Shown here: positions 48,901-62,036 of the stretch, one piece after another
Position numbering within the stretch: position 1 is the stretch's first letter
Layout: each line of letters opens with the position of its first letter
Position numbers and translations under genes: made by a program
Notes under the pieces: generated by a model
Told to the model about the DNA's origin: nothing
The model's input: the letters and a program-made list of their open reading frames with translations, nothing else
Databases searched by the model: none
NCBI GenBank assembly: GCA_037783415.1
Contig: JAZGTN010000023.1
Coordinates: 782,501-846,500 of the forward strand
Length of the DNA stretch: 64,000 bases
Source of the DNA: Leptasterias polaris
Lineage: Eukaryota; Echinodermata; Asteroidea; Forcipulatida; Asteriidae
Direction: 5' to 3'

Positions 48901-50680
48901 CTTGAGACTAGTATTATCATCTGCAAATATAAAGGAAGTTCCCCCAACGTGGTATGAGTGTTTACGATTGATCAACCTCACGCATCAGTAGAAATAAAAT
49001 TGTGTAGTTTTCATCGACCTGTAATGCTAGAGTTTCTATTTCAAGTAAATTAAAACTGACAGCTTTGGTTACAGAGTGCGTATACGGGCTTCAGAGGGTT
49101 TGTGGATCTTAGCATATATATTATCAGAAAAACAAATTAAGGTTGACGAGTGAGATAAAAGTGTACGTATGTATGCAACACGTCTGACCAGAAGGGTGTT
49201 TGAAATCTCAGCACACCGTGCCCTCCCTGCGCCAACCCTTTCCTTTTGTGTCGTAGACGTTTGTAAACTACGGGCGACGGGTGAATTTAATAAGTAACTG
49301 ATTTACTTGTGCCATAAGAACGTCCAAACTTGAAAAAACATTATCTTTTTCAACATAGTTTGGATTTAATGCTTTTGAGAATATTGTTGTCTTCGGAAAA
49401 TGTCAAGCTGACACGAACTGTTTGTTCCAACACCATTAGAGTCAAATATTACCTTTGAGATCTGGGCTTGAATCCAAGTAATGTTATGCAAGTATATATA
49501 TAAAATATATATAAAATTATTGTCGGTCAGCATTCAGGAATATTAGAAAGTGTAAAATGATTATAAGCAACGATAGGTCGAGAGTGAGCCGATTTGGCAT
49601 GTTTGTCGTGAACCAAAGGTGGAACTCACAGTGTTAAGTGAGGTATAATCAAATGGCCTCCATGAAGTATTATACAAGTGCACGTTTTCCTTTATAAATC
49701 CGACAAACCAAAATCCGACAAAATTGTTGCCCAAAGAAATCATTCTGTTTCAAACCTTACTATAGGTTGTTATCTTGAGAACTTATAAAACTGTTCTTTT
49801 GAAATCGTTTGATGGATAGAAATCTTCAAAAAACAAATGATTCATCATTTGAGCTCTATATTTATGGAAAGGTTTCCATTTTACAAGTAATCTGTTTGCC
49901 TTTGAAATCAGTTTCAACGAATTTGCTTCACATAATTGAATTTTCTTTAGCCCTTGACTCCTTTCCCTTAGTTTCTTCGTGATAAATGCAGTTTAAAATA
50001 TTGTTTTATTTTTAGATACATGATTTGTTGTAGAAATCTAACAGACAACAGGCCAGTGCCAGTTTTTGATAATCTTTTGTAGTCAGTTTAGTTTACCAGC
50101 ATATGACTTCGACACAGGTCGATTAAATATCAGCCCTCCCCAGCTCCCCTATAGAAGAAAATAGTTTCATTCAATAAAACCGCATTGTGTTTCAAAATTA
50201 GCATGAAAATGTAGCCATTAAATCTCATCCTACTGCGTCTATTTGCTAAACTTATACCCGTTACATTTTTATGAAAACCCTTTGTAGTGGGGCATAATTC
50301 CGGAAGCTATACTTCCCCTCTCTCATGAATGGGTGTTCTCTTTCATTTTCTTCTCTTGGGCGGGGTGCTGAAATGTCACAATCCCAGGGGAGCGAGTCGA
50401 GATTTCGACTCTTGTTACAGAAAAGAGTGACAATAAGTCATCACGCTTGTGTTATCACCATACCTTAGGGACGTAGGTAATCATTATTTCCCGTTCGAGA
50501 GTGATCGATATGCAATTTGTAAAAATGCGCGTCCATCACATTGTGTTTTGTGATGAATCATTTAAAAACTATTGTAAAGAGAGCTTAATAAGTTTTAATT
50601 GATGTAACAAAATGTGGGCAAAGATGAAGTAAAAATGACAATTAAATTGGAAACTGTGGGTATAAATCAATGTTAGTAAC
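45925..50680. other. Gene-poor stretch
   Basis: A long T/A run lies at 46008-46032. Frames such as 46492-46695 and 47251-47556 (minus) show no domain or splice context. No repeat family is recognised. Confidence 0.35.
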
Positions 50681-50910
50681 ACTGCAAAGACTGGGGTGTT
50701 AAAATTGACACTAGGGTGTCACATATAAATACCCAAAAGAACCGACATTTACATCATGAGGTGTACAAATTACACTAAAATAACGCTATTTTCTGCCAAC
50801 ACGATTGGTGTTATTGTAACACCCTATGATATTAATGTTGCAGATTCTTTTTCGGGTGCCTATATGTAACAACACCCTGGTGTCAATTTTAACACCTGAG
50901 TGTTTGCAGT
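50681..50910. mobile_element. 230-bp foldback MITE (ACTGCAAA ends)
   Basis: Arms of about 65 bp are inverted: ACTGCAAAGACTGGGGTGTT plus AAAATTGACACTAGGGTGT on the left, and the complement (ACACCCTGGTGTCAATTTT, AACACC...TTTGCAGT) on the right. I see no clear target duplication. The GGTGT word recurs through the arms. A single copy is seen in this window. Confidence 0.7.
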
Positions 50911-53680
50911 ATATCTAGCAGAAAATGCAGACAAATACACGTTTTGTTTTTCAAATAATTTATTCAAGATGATGAAATGAAGCCAAAATAATAGATTATA
51001 CGCCTTTTATATACATTGTACTTCACATTCTAACTTAAGTAGAATAGATATGAATTTGACTTTTGTTTATTTGATGTTTTTAAAGAATATGGCTACGTGC
51101 CTACAATTAGAAACAGAAGTACATACCGGACTAAACCAACAAATAATTGTTCTCCCTCACACAAAGTCAGAACGACCAGATCGCACTGGTTGACCCAGAC
51201 TAAGATAGAATGACCCGGAAACAGACCTCAACAGCAGATGAAAATAACCCGGAAGCAGATGCAAACAACCCGGAAGCAAATGCAAATAACCCCAATTCGA
51301 GGTCGCAATAATCCAAATCCGAGTCAAATGATCTTCCAATCATTCAAACCTGAGCCATATTTCACGCCTGACTCAATTTACCCGTTGACCCTTTTTGGAT
51401 CAATCGAGGATCAAAAAACATTTCTCAACACACAATCTGGCCATGGTTCCTTGCTGAATTGTTTTATGTCAAAATATGAAAAGTAACTTGGGCCCATCAT
51501 TTGGTATAAAAGTTATTCATCGGTGGATTTTAGTACCGGTAATGTGAAAGATACTGTAGGTAGAATGGAGTCCAGAACCACCTCTGCTTTGTATATAATA
51601 AAATATTGTACCAAATTAACACATCTTGAGAGTAAAATCAGAGGAATCCGCTGTAAGAGGTATATCTATTACAAATCAATATTGTGTTTTGTCGTGTGTG
51701 GGATTTTATCTTCTTTTTTTTCTTCTTCTTCTTGATTAAAAAAAAAATAATAACTCAATACTGTATTTGGCTTTCTTCCTTATCTGATATACGATAGAGA
51801 TATATCTGTTTTAAATAATGTTTCCTTGGACAAGTAAGAGCCGCAATTTTTTTCAATTTTCCTGAACTACCTTTTGTCCAAACTTTATTACAAGTCTTCA
51901 AAAATAGTTAAAACAACAACTTACTGTAAATATGCCGAAGGCTGACCATAGAAGTAGAGCCTTGACAACAACGTAGTGAAAACATAATGAATGTGAGGGA
52001 GTAATCGCCATTAGTTTTTACAGAGTTATTTTAGTCGTCAAAACATCTTCTTGAAGAAACGTCCAACAACAAAAAGCAATTTTAATTTAGACCTATCATT
52101 TCCCTCGTATACCCTAGAGTATGCGTTAGTTGCAAATATAGGTTTGTGTGAGAAACATCCCACACTCTCACCATTCCCTTTAGAGAATAATTCATAAACG
52201 TTAGCCTCGTTTGCATAATTGAGTATACATTCCATTTATCCAAATAATGAAGCGGTCAAAAAGGCGGCGCGATGTTTGTTTTGACTGCTATGATTTTAAT
52301 TTGTAAATATCAAATGTCTGTGTAGTTGATTGCATCTAGCAAGTAGTAGCTACTGTAATCACTTAGTGGCGATGACGCCACGACGAACCAATCATTTCTA
52401 TCGTTTACGTTGCTTGTTTTCTTTACAATTTTGACTCACATATTATAAAACCAGTTCGTGTTTGGACTGAGCTTTGCTTTTCACAAGGTTAACTTACATA
52501 GAAGCTATCTGTTATGAATTTGTGATGAAGTAATTATGCTTTCATTTATGTCAAGGGATCCGCAGGTTCTCGATTCATTCTAAACGAAGCATTTACTTAA
52601 AGAATGGCCCAACTACAATCATTCTAAGCCAGTCAACATGACCTGCTAAGAGTATTTAAATTACACTACAATATTATCTCCAGTGATGTTCTAACTCTAA
52701 ATAATAATAATTGAGTGAATATAAATTAAACATATATTACTTTACAATGGTCAGTCAATAGAGATTGCTAAGTGCACAATTCTGTCAAAAACTACAATTT
52801 TCAGCAAGTTTCATGATTTTATAAAATGACAAATCAAAGCTGTTTCCATGATTACACCCGAGGTTGGTTACCGTTTGACCAAAACATGGACCTTTTGGGG
52901 AACCTGTTACTAGTTGGTTACAGGACTCGGAATAAATATTGTTTATGGGAATTTAATCTCATTTCCACTGGGCCATTGGTTCCTAATTGAGGTTACTCTA
53001 ATAGCTCAAGCTTTTTCCAGGGTTTTACTGATTTAGTTTGTAGTTTTTCAAAAGTAATAATAAATAAAATATTTGTTCAATTAAAACAAACAAATAAATA
53101 AACTAAAAAGGACGATAAAAAAGAACAATCAAAATGTACTGGGGAAATAATTCAATCTGTTATTTTAAGAAAACTTTTTTCTTCTTCATAATATCGCTTC
53201 AATCCCCTTGTGTTCAAAAATAATGACGGGTGTTTTGAAAATAAACGGACCGTCGAAAATGTCGGCGGGAATAATTTAATAAACGTATTGTTTGGAATGT
53301 CATTTTTTAGTAGCCGGGTAGTCAAAAGAGTTTGTAGGTAGGAGAGTTGTCGCGTACACACTAAAAACACAATCGAAGGGAGGCTGATGTACTATTCTGA
53401 AAATATACAAGTTTGTCGTTTTCACTTTCAAGTTGTCTTGTTTAATTTCACAGTCGCTGTGTGAAGGAAAGTAACCCCAAGCACAGGGGGTGTTCTTTCT
53501 GAGTCGATTTGCATCCATCATTGTTTATCCTGCGGAATGACGTCACTACTCTCATGTAGAGAATCGGAACTGCCCATCACGGTCTCCCTTGTAAGGTAAT
53601 TCATGTCTGTGCACAGCCTCCTCTATTTCGCAAGATAGACAAAGATAGACGTGGTAGTAGTCTGGCGTCTGATTTCATCT
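50911..53680. other. Stretch without supported genes
   Basis: A 21-bp unit (AACCCGGAAGCAGATGCAAA) is repeated about three times at 51233-51296. A full CRE-type TGACGTCA lies at 53538-53545, just upstream (minus sense) of an ATG at 53521 opening a 73-residue frame. That could be another first exon, but I found no donor I trust. Confidence 0.35.
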
Positions 53681-53688
53681 TAGAAGTG

Positions 53689-56600
53689 TCATTTTCTTTC
53701 AGTTTGAGCCAACCGAACGTTGTCAAGTAGCTTCAAGAGGAAACTGCAGTAGTCTCGCATGTCTACCAGCATCTCCGGTAGCGTTATTGTCGTTTCTCCT
53801 TGCTGCAACAAATAGAGACAATTGAAAAACATGTTAATGACAGGGTTAAAATCTCTGTATATAATAAAGGAACTGTCCACAAAATGAATCATATTTCCTT
53901 CAGAAACAATCTTTACTTTGTCAGAACCAAAAGTTTTCTGGGGGATATTTTGAGAATTAGAGCTAACCTCGAATAAAATAGGAACTGAATTATGAAACAA
54001 CCTTTTTATAAGAACTCAAATAGAGCTTTGTAAGATTCAAGCAAATCTTAGAATCCTTCGGGAACTAAGGTATAAATCAATATTTTAGAGAACCCAGCTA
54101 TCTTTTGAGCTTAGTAAGAACCAAGTAAATCTTGGAATCTTACGGGAACTAAATTATAAAACACCACAACCTTTATCAGAACACGGTTATACCTTTGGAC
54201 TTTTGTGAGAACCAAACGAACCTTGGAAACTAACGGGAACTAAATTATAAAACACCACAACCTTTATCAGAACACGGTTATACCTTTATACTTTTGTAAG
54301 AACCAAGCGAACCTTGAAGTCTTACGGGAACTAAATTATAAAACACCACAACCTTTATCATAACACGGTTATACCTTTATACTTTTGTAAGAACCAAGCA
54401 AACCTTGAAGTCTTACGGGAACTAAATTATAAAACACCACAACCTTTATCATAACACGGTTATACCTTTATACTTTTGTAAGAACCAAGCAAACCTTGAA
54501 GTCTTACTGGAACTAAATTATAAAACACCGCAACCTTTATCATAACACGGTTATACCTTTATACTTTTGTAAGAACCAAGCAAACCTTGAAGTCTTACTG
54601 GAACTAAATTATAAAACACCACAACCTTTATCATAACACGGTTATACCTTTATACTTTTGTAAGAACCAAGCAAACCTTGAAGTCTTACGGGAACTAAAT
54701 TATAAAACACCACAACCTTTATCAGAACACGGTTATACCTTTATACTTTTGTAAGAACCAAGCAAACCTTGAAGTCTTACGGGAACTAAATTATAAAACA
54801 CCACAACCTTTATCATAACACGGTTATACCTTTATACTTTTGTAAGAACCAAGCAAACCTTGAAGTCTTACGGGAACTAAATTATAAAACACCACAACCT
54901 TTAGAAGAACACGGTTATACTATTGGGCTTTTGTAAGAACCAAGCGAACCTTGGAGTCTTACGGGAACTAAATTATAAAACACCACAACCTTTATCAGAA
55001 CACGGTTATACCTTTATACTTTTGTAAGAACCAAGCAAACCTTGAAGTCTTACGGGAACTAAATTATAAAACACCACAACCTTTAGAAGAACACGGTTAT
55101 ACTATTGGGCTTTTGTAAGAACCAAGCGAACCTTGGAGTCTTACGGGAACTAAATTATAAAACACCACAACCTTTATCAGAACACGGTTATACTATTGGG
55201 CTTTTGTAAGAACCAAGCGAACCTTGGAGTCTTACGGGAGCTAAATTATAAAACACCACAACCTTTATCAGAACACGGTTATACCTTTATACTTTTGTAA
55301 GAACCAAGCAAACCTTGAAGTCTTACGGGAACTAAATTATAAAACACCACAACCTTTATCAGAACACGGTTATACTATTGGGCTTTTGTAAGAACCAAGC
55401 GAACCTTGGAGTCTTACGGGAACTAAATTATAAAACACCACAACCTTTATCAGAACACGGTTATACCTTTGGACTTTTGTGAGAACCAAACGAACCTTGG
55501 AAACTAACGGGAACTAAATTATAAAACACCACAACCTTTATCATAACACGGTTATACCTTTATACTTTTGTAAGAACCAAGCAAACCTTGAAGTCTTACG
55601 GGAACTAAATTATAAAACACCACAACCTTTATCAGAACACGGTTATACCTTTATACTTTTGTAAGAACCAAGCAAACCTTGAAGTCTTACGGGAACTAAA
55701 TTATAAAACACCACAACCTTTATCATAACACGGTTATACCTTTATACTTTTGTAAGAACCAAGCAAACCTTGAAGTCTTACGGGAACTAAATTATAAAAC
55801 ACCACAACCTTTATCAGAACACGGTTATACCTTTATACTTTTGTAAGAACCAAGCAAACCTTGAAGTCTTACGGGAAGTAAATTATAAAACACCACAACC
55901 TTTATCATAACACGGTTATACCTTTATACTTTTGTAAGAACCAAGCAAACCTTGAAGTCTTACGGGAACTAAATTATAAAACACCACAACCTTTATCAGA
56001 ACACGGTTATACCTTTGGACTTTTGTGAGAACCAAACGAACCTTGGAAACTAACGGGAACTAAATTATAAAACACCACAACCTTTATCATAACACGGTTA
56101 TACCTTTATACTTTTGTAAGAACCAAGCAAACCTTGAAGTCTTACGGGAACTAAATTATAAAACACCACAACCTTTATCAGAACACGGTTATACTATTGG
56201 GCTTTTGTAAGAACCAAGCGAACCTTGGAAACTTACGGGAACTAAATTATAAAACACCACAACCTTTATCAGAACACGGTTATACTATTGGGCTTTTGTA
56301 AGAACCAAGCGAACCTTGGAGTCTTACGGGAACTAAATTATAAAACACCACAACCTTTATCAGAACACGGTTATACCTTTGGACTTTTGTAAGAACCAAG
56401 CAAACCTTGAAGTCTTACGGGAACTAAATTATAAAACACCACAACCTTTATCAGAACACGGTTATACCTTTGGACTTTTTTAGGAACCAAACGAACCTTG
56501 GAAACTTACGGGAACTAAGCTATTACATAACCTTTGTCAGATCTCAGCTATATCTTTGAACTTTTCTTATAACCAAGTCAACAACTTGGGCTGTCGTAAA

Positions 56601-58819
56601 CATTATGTAAATCTCCTGCGTAAAAATAAGTTAACTAATTTATTGTCATAGATTTCAACCAAACGTACTTTTTAGTAATGCACTAGTATCCAAAGACGCA
56701 GTGTAAGAAAGCATTCCGCCAACATCGACTCTTTATTCTACACACGACATGTATTGATTAGAATAGAAAAGGACCCCGTGGGGTATCTTATTCTCGTCTT
56801 ATTCTTATCCAAAGATGAATGAAAGTGCTTTTTTTGCAGGACATTCACTATGAGAAAGTGGAAACAGGGAGAGAGGAGGGTGGCTTGATGGTCAAATGGA
56901 CTTATTGTCGTTGTATTTACTTGATCGTTCTCTGAGAAAAATAAGAATAGAGCGCCCATGTCCCCTTTTACTATTGCCGCATGTTTATGAAGTTCTCTTT
57001 CATGTTTAGAATTTAATAAACAGGGTTGACAATTCTTGTTTTACTTGAAGTAACGAACTAAGTTCATATTGGGTTAGAATAATATAAATTCAGTACGGGT
57101 TTTTTGAAAGGTTCAAAAACCATATTGTTGATGATGAATTGATTTCTTGTTGAAGGTGTTTCTCTGCATGTGGTATGTTATTTCTGAATGATCAAAACCG
57201 AGTGCATTCCTGAGTATCTAAATCCAATACAATACACAAACAACCGAATTCTTTAAGATGATGTAATACGCAGACATATTTAGAGGATGGATTTGAGTCG
57301 ATTTACTCTCATGATTTGAACAATAGTGATGTAGCGTGACCAGGAAAAAAGGTGATGTTTGTTGAGAAAGAAATATGTTTAGCTAAGATAATTTCAGACT
57401 CAGATCCAGAAACAGATTTATTTCCATACTTCGATGACAAATAATGACAAGTATATGTAATTATGGGGTAGAGCAAAAATAACAATAAGTAGCAATACGC
57501 AGGATAAACGTAATAAATATAGTATGGGGCTGTTTTGATAAGCAGAAGCTTCTAGAAAACCTCTCTTGCAGTTATGCTAACTTTTTTTAAAGATTTGGCT
57601 GCAATACATTTGAAGTGTTCGTGTCACGTAATGTTAAGATGATATGTCGTTTAATGTTTCATCAACAACCCAAACGACATGTATCCATTTTTGCTACGTA
57701 TGTGAGATTCTTTCAATCGCTTCTATCTCTGTCCGTGCTGAGTGTGCACATTAGGTGTTGCCTAAAGTAAAGATAATTCAAACATAAAGTAGGATCGCCG
57801 ATGTCAGCAAATTGAATGAAAATATCAGGACTTTAATAAAGGGCAGCGTGTGTGATGTTTACGAAACTGCTTTTGTTGTATTGTATACTCTTTCGAATTG
57901 AGGCAATGCATGACAGTTGTCGTAGTACGCGTCACTGGTACCCTCTACTCTCTATGAATCAAGATGAGGTTTATCATTGGTAATCTTTGCAGAACTGTCT
58001 GTCACACCGAGAAGTTCGCAATTTAATCATTCTTGTTAAAAAATAGTATAAGTACAGTTGCCCAAGGACATCGCTCAAAATAAGGAAAATATCAAATTCT
58101 TGATTAAACCGTTAATTTGTTTTAATGGGTCATTATTATCCCATTTATTTTGGGATAATGATCATTAAGTTTTAATTGCTTTCCACCTGTCAAATATTTC
58201 AAACTGTCACGGGCCAATAAAGTGTTGTTGTACACTTCATCATCGATGAAAAAGGGCCCTGAAAAACTACCTTTAGATGCTTGTATAACGCCAATAGATA
58301 CCGTGAGCCCGCAGGCTTTGGGGGTGGACATACCGTTTTTAATTGAGTGGGTAGCAAAACACTTGGTATTCCAGCATTTTTGTTAGACACTCATCGGTAG
58401 CGCGTATCTTTCTGTATTGACTGGAGTATTTTCAATGGCATGATATGTGGGCGACCCTTATTGATCAGAACAAAGAATTACAATTGACGAGGGATGGATG
58501 GGAAGTGTCAAAGATAAGCTGCTGGAAACGATGCACAACATCCTCCAGCTGAATGAATTATCATTACCATAATTAGATTATTTAAAAACTAGCGTTCATG
58601 ACAAGAAAGAGAGCCTCACAACTTGGAATTCTTTACTGAATGATGATCAAAGACAGTGGGATAATAATTAGCTAGTGACGGATGAGGGAGTCCAGGTGTA
58701 AGATTCAGTTTTCTTAACTTGATTATAGATGTACTAACAATAATAGATCCGTGGTGTACATAAGTGTTGATATGTAAACGATACGTACCATCTTCACTTT
58801 TGGCAAAATATCCCTCCAT
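53689..58819 (-). CDS. Tentative four-exon gene for a 99-residue helical protein, not recognised
   Basis: Proposed exons, minus strand: 58789-58819 (ATG to GAT G|GTACGT), 58187-58258 (TTTTTCAG| to ACAG|GTGGAA), 56849-56931 (TCTTATTTTTCTCAG| to CATA|GTGAAT), 53689-53802 (TCTATTTGTTGCAG| to TGA). Lengths 31+72+83+114 nt are in phase throughout and give 99 residues plus a stop. It starts MEGYFAKSED, contains FIDDEVYNNTLLARDSLKYL and HQATLLSPCFHFLI, and ends in a leucine-rich helix, LPEMLVDMRDYCSFLLKLL. There is no signal peptide, so it is probably intracellular and helical; two Cys lie in the second half. The acceptors of the third and fourth exons are strong; the other sites are moderate. A chance combination is possible. 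The last intron holds the 91-bp minisatellite. Confidence 0.3.
53990..56580 (+). repeat. 91-bp minisatellite, about 28 copies
   Basis: Head-to-tail 91-bp units (for example CTTACGGGAA at 54321 and CTTACGGGA at 54412, with the same phase onward) run without spacers. Core units share AAATTATAAAACACCACAAC and AGAACCAAGC. The outer units at both ends are diverged, the interior is nearly uniform. Three variants recur: CTTTATACTTTTGTAAG..GAAGTC, CTATTGGGCTTTTGTAAG..GGAGTC and CTTTGGACTTTTGTGAG..GGAAAC. Both strands of the unit contain GTAAGA words resembling 5' splice sites. Confidence 0.95.
56600..58186. other. Intronic or intergenic sequence around the tentative third exon
   Basis: Aside from the proposed exon at 56849-56931, I see only AT-rich sequence. 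A hairpin (TTATTATCCCATTTATTTTG and its mirror) sits at about 58128-58165. Confidence 0.4.
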
Positions 58820-59102
58820 CTACCCCCAAACTATAGCCACTTCAAATTCTTGAGAGGAAATCTGTGAAGTGTTTGACTTTCTAGTTCATCTTGGGAGATT
58901 ATGCTCTTCATAATGATAGAAGAGACGTCTTGACTAAATCTACTGACACGATCTTTTCATCTTAGCCTCAAGGAAGATACCCTGACAATGTCCTCTGGTG
59001 TATCTAAGGGCACATTTGGCTTAGATTTAAAAGTCACAATCGAAAACATCATTTACAACAAGCCGCATCCAAAAACATAAATTACTTCAATAAATGGCAT
59101 TC

Positions 59103-59335
59103 AGGCTGGCTCAGTGGTTTCTTCCCTCCTACGTTCATCTCTGTGGAGCCAGGTTCGAATCTCAGACCGGAGTCTTGCATGTGGATTGGGTTTTCAGTCC
59201 CTACTTGATTGCGTGGGTTTCTTCATAATTTTCTTTAAATATTGGCAACTTCTGGCCTACGGGTTATAGCGCTACTGCCACTTCAAGGGTCCACCTTGTT
59301 GTCATTACCAGAGCGATAAACAATAAAAACAATAA
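59103..59335 (+). mobile_element. tRNA-derived SINE
   Basis: An A box, TGGCTCAGTGG (near 59108), and a B box, GGTTCGAATC (59152-59161), stand at tRNA spacing. They are followed by a tRNA-unrelated body and an A-rich tail of repeated ATAAACAATAAAAACAATAA (to about 59335). The region cannot fold as a full tRNA. This is the layout of a polymerase III SINE. Confidence 0.75.
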
Positions 59336-61328
59336 ACATTGAGTTTCCATAGTGATTTTTACAACATGTAAAATAGCTCAGATTTAATTGATTTAACTTT
59401 CTCATAAACTGTTATTGTTCAAACCCACACAGTAATCTAGATAATTTGGGTAATACTATAGCCGCACGTCATTGATTGTCAGTAAGTTACAGGTAACAAC
59501 GTATGACCGAAAAGAAGTTCGAAACTTTATAATTTCAACCTCAGAATAAAGATGATGCATTGAGAGGAGTGACACGTGCGATGCAGTTATAAATCAAATA
59601 CGAGATCGTGCATTGAAAGAAATCATTGACAATTTTTCGTCTATGATGAAATTTCAGTATTTGAGTCGATCGCGGTAGGACGCTGCCATTAGATTTTGTT
59701 AAACTTCTTGGTTTGCTTTATTTCCCTGAAGTATAATCCTTCGGGAGATTCTAGTTGGATGTTGGAATAACCTTTATTATGTGAAGATTCTACGGTAGAT
59801 TTTACAACCCATCGTGCTCATGTTCAGCTTGCCGTCTCTACCTTCAATATCTGCTCAAGACGATAAGAATCAGAAATTTGTATCTTCCTATAAATCGACG
59901 TGAAACACACGCTTAAGACTACCTGCCGCTGCCTGCACATCAAATATACCTCATCATTACGTATGCAGCGTCTTCCGAGTAGCGTCTTTGCTGTATTGCT
60001 TCTATTGTGCAAATAATAGGCCTACCACAAATCCAATAAAACACTTGAATCCTTATCTAACTGAGATGCTGAGAACAGCTATTTACATCATTTCTTAAGA
60101 TGAACCCGATACTCTTGATGAATTGCCAACATCCGAGACTTGTAACTTGAATCATTGCACTTGACGCATTCATACACGCAATGACGCGAAATACCGAAGA
60201 CCCTAAATTTCTGCTTATTTTTCTTAATAACATTTTCCGTTATACTTGAAAGGGTCCAGAGAAAATAAAGTGTTGAAGTTTGTTTTTGTTTTTTATTGAT
60301 ATTATTGTGGAAATCGTTTAACACACCGTTGAGGTTATGACAGGGAGAGCGCATTAATGTTTGAGGCATTACGACTCCAATGCAAGGCATTTGGAATATC
60401 CCTGCCAAGCCATCTTGGGAAATCACCACGCTATTTATTCTCTTTAGAAAAACCACATCTCTGGCAAGTTCAATGGGCCCTCCCGCCTGTGATTCTTGAT
60501 ATCTTATCTAGCATACGTCAGTCATGTGGCGTTTGTTCCTCGTATTTTATTTGATGTTATCTCTGTAAATCAACGTGCTCCACTCGGAGACAGTAGACTT
60601 GTCTCCTCAGTGACTTATAGCCCCAGTCAACAAGCGCTTGCTTCAGGATCGACAATATACCAAGAAATGAAGAGATTCAGCCGAGCAGTCAGGCACTACT
60701 CTTGCAGTCTGATGACAAGATTACAAAACTGTTCCTGAATCTCTAGTCCTGGCCAGTCGCAACTTGTTAAACATAGACTGGAGTTTATTTAAAGACACTG
60801 AAGTGCTCTACCAATTTCCCCCTTCAAGTAAAACCGTGGCATGATTCAACTGGCGAGTTATGACGCCTCGAAATGAAGTGTTTGATAATAGCGAAATTGC
60901 GTTCATAACTTCAGTAAAATAGACAAATTAATGTTACCATTAGTGAATGAGAGAAGGCCTACGTCAACTTGTAGACTGTGCTTTTATTAGGTGTCATGGT
61001 AACGGGAGAGTGACGCCTCTCTATCATCAGAGATCATGAAATAACATGATTACCAAACACAAATTGGATTGTGGTCAGCTTATAATGTTGACCTAAACTT
61101 TCCCCAAAACATGCGTTGTTATCTTGGGCACTTTGTGGTGTCCCCTGTAGATTCTAATTTTCCTATTCCAGGTTATTCACCTATTGTTACTAAGATCGAA
61201 GAAGGGAACATGTTATTGTTCAAGGGACCAGCAAACATAAAGATCTCTATATCGGCATGACCTCTGTCACTCCCATAAGATTGTTGAGTTGTACTCTATT
61301 GTAAAAAGTCATGCTAATAGACCTTTCT
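59336..61328. other. Stretch without supported genes
   Basis: The minus-strand frame 60088-60456 contains YECVKCNDSSYKSRMLAIHQ, superficially like a C2H2 finger, but the spacing is off and the rest is not protein-like. Nothing else is recognised. Confidence 0.35.
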
Positions 61329-61503
61329 ATAGACCTTATGCATATGACGTCATTTGAGTAGGGCGCCCTCACCTAGAGGTCAAAAGGAAGATGCTCATTG
61401 GCCAGTCCTGTGCGCCGCGCGTACAAATCAGCGCGTTTCCATTGTTTCGTCATCAGTTTACCTCTAAGATGGCGGCTTGGTGACGTCAATGCATAAGGTC
61501 TAT
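61329..61503. mobile_element. 175-bp inverted-repeat element with CRE sites in both ends
   Basis: The left end ATAGACCTTATGCATATGACG (plus TCA) and right end TGACGTCAATGCATAAGGTCT (plus AT) are inverted, 23-24 bp. Each contains a full TGACGTCA (61345-61352 and 61481-61488). The interior is GC-rich with CATTGGCCAG (CCAAT), GCGCCGCGCG and AAGATGGCGGC (YY1-like). A nonautonomous element with promoter-like content; no coding frame. Confidence 0.65.
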
Positions 61504-61755
61504 TGCAACGTTACAGCCCGAAGTTGGAAAACAATGGAAAGCCATAACCGCAAACCAAAAACAGATAGCCATATAGTTTGTAGCAATGTTACACAAAATA
61601 TTCAAAAATAGTGTTGAATTTGTTGGAAACAAATTAACCAATCATGGAAGGTATTTCAGTTTATGAATCTTTACAGAAAATGTTGACTCTGGTCACAACA
61701 TTTGTTAACACAATTGAATGTTTTGCTAACATTCGGACGTCCATGCCACCCGGCG

Positions 61756-62036
61756 GCATTTTTTTTTTTACACCTTAGCGAGGGGTTTTGTACTGTAATA
61801 CTGCCAATTCCTGTCTTGAGATGAGACTACAAACATTTATGCCTATAGGGGATTAGGGTTAGGATTAGAGTTGTGGTAAGGGTTAGGGTTAGGGTAAGGG
61901 TTAGGTTTAGGGTTAGGGTCAGGGTTAGGGTTAGGGTTAGGGTTAGGGTTTAGGGTGAACCGTAGTCTCCTATCTCAAGACGGAATTGACAGTGTTACAG
62001 TACAAAACCCCTCGCTGCGGTGTAAAAAAAAAATAC
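61756..62036. mobile_element. 281-bp foldback MITE with TTAGGG-rich core and 11-bp target duplication
   Basis: Inverted arms of 75 bp (61756-61830 and 61962-62036) begin GCA/GTA, a T run and ACACC, and share GCGAGGGGTTTTGTACTGTA and TCTTGAGAT..GAGACTAC. The exact 11-mer GCCACCCGGCG flanks the element (61745-61755, 62037-62047), and copy A at 1.9 kb shows a related empty site. The core (61851-61957) is mostly TTAGGG and close variants. Duplication length and long inverted ends suggest a Mutator-like element. Confidence 0.85.
61851..61957 (+). repeat. Interstitial telomere-like (TTAGGG)n array inside a MITE
   Basis: About 16 units of TTAGGG with variants (TTAGGA, TAAGGG, TTAGGTT, TCAGGG). It is bounded by the MITE arms, so it is element cargo rather than a chromosome end. 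Confidence 0.85.

Noticed and set aside
53300..53521. First exon downstream of a CRE site (minus strand, ATG at 53521)
   Set aside because: Attractive start context but no donor I trust and no recognisable protein.
53990..56580. CRISPR-like regular array
   Set aside because: The 91-bp units abut without unique spacers and the DNA is animal; it is a minisatellite.
59103..59175. tRNA gene
   Set aside because: It has A and B boxes but no matching acceptor stem, and is followed by a SINE body and A-rich tail.
60088..60456. C2H2 zinc-finger protein on the minus strand
   Set aside because: Only one loose C-C-H-H match with wrong spacing; the remainder has no protein-like pattern.
61851..61957. 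Chromosome end (telomere)
   Set aside because: The TTAGGG tract is bounded by inverted MITE arms and ordinary sequence continues on both sides.
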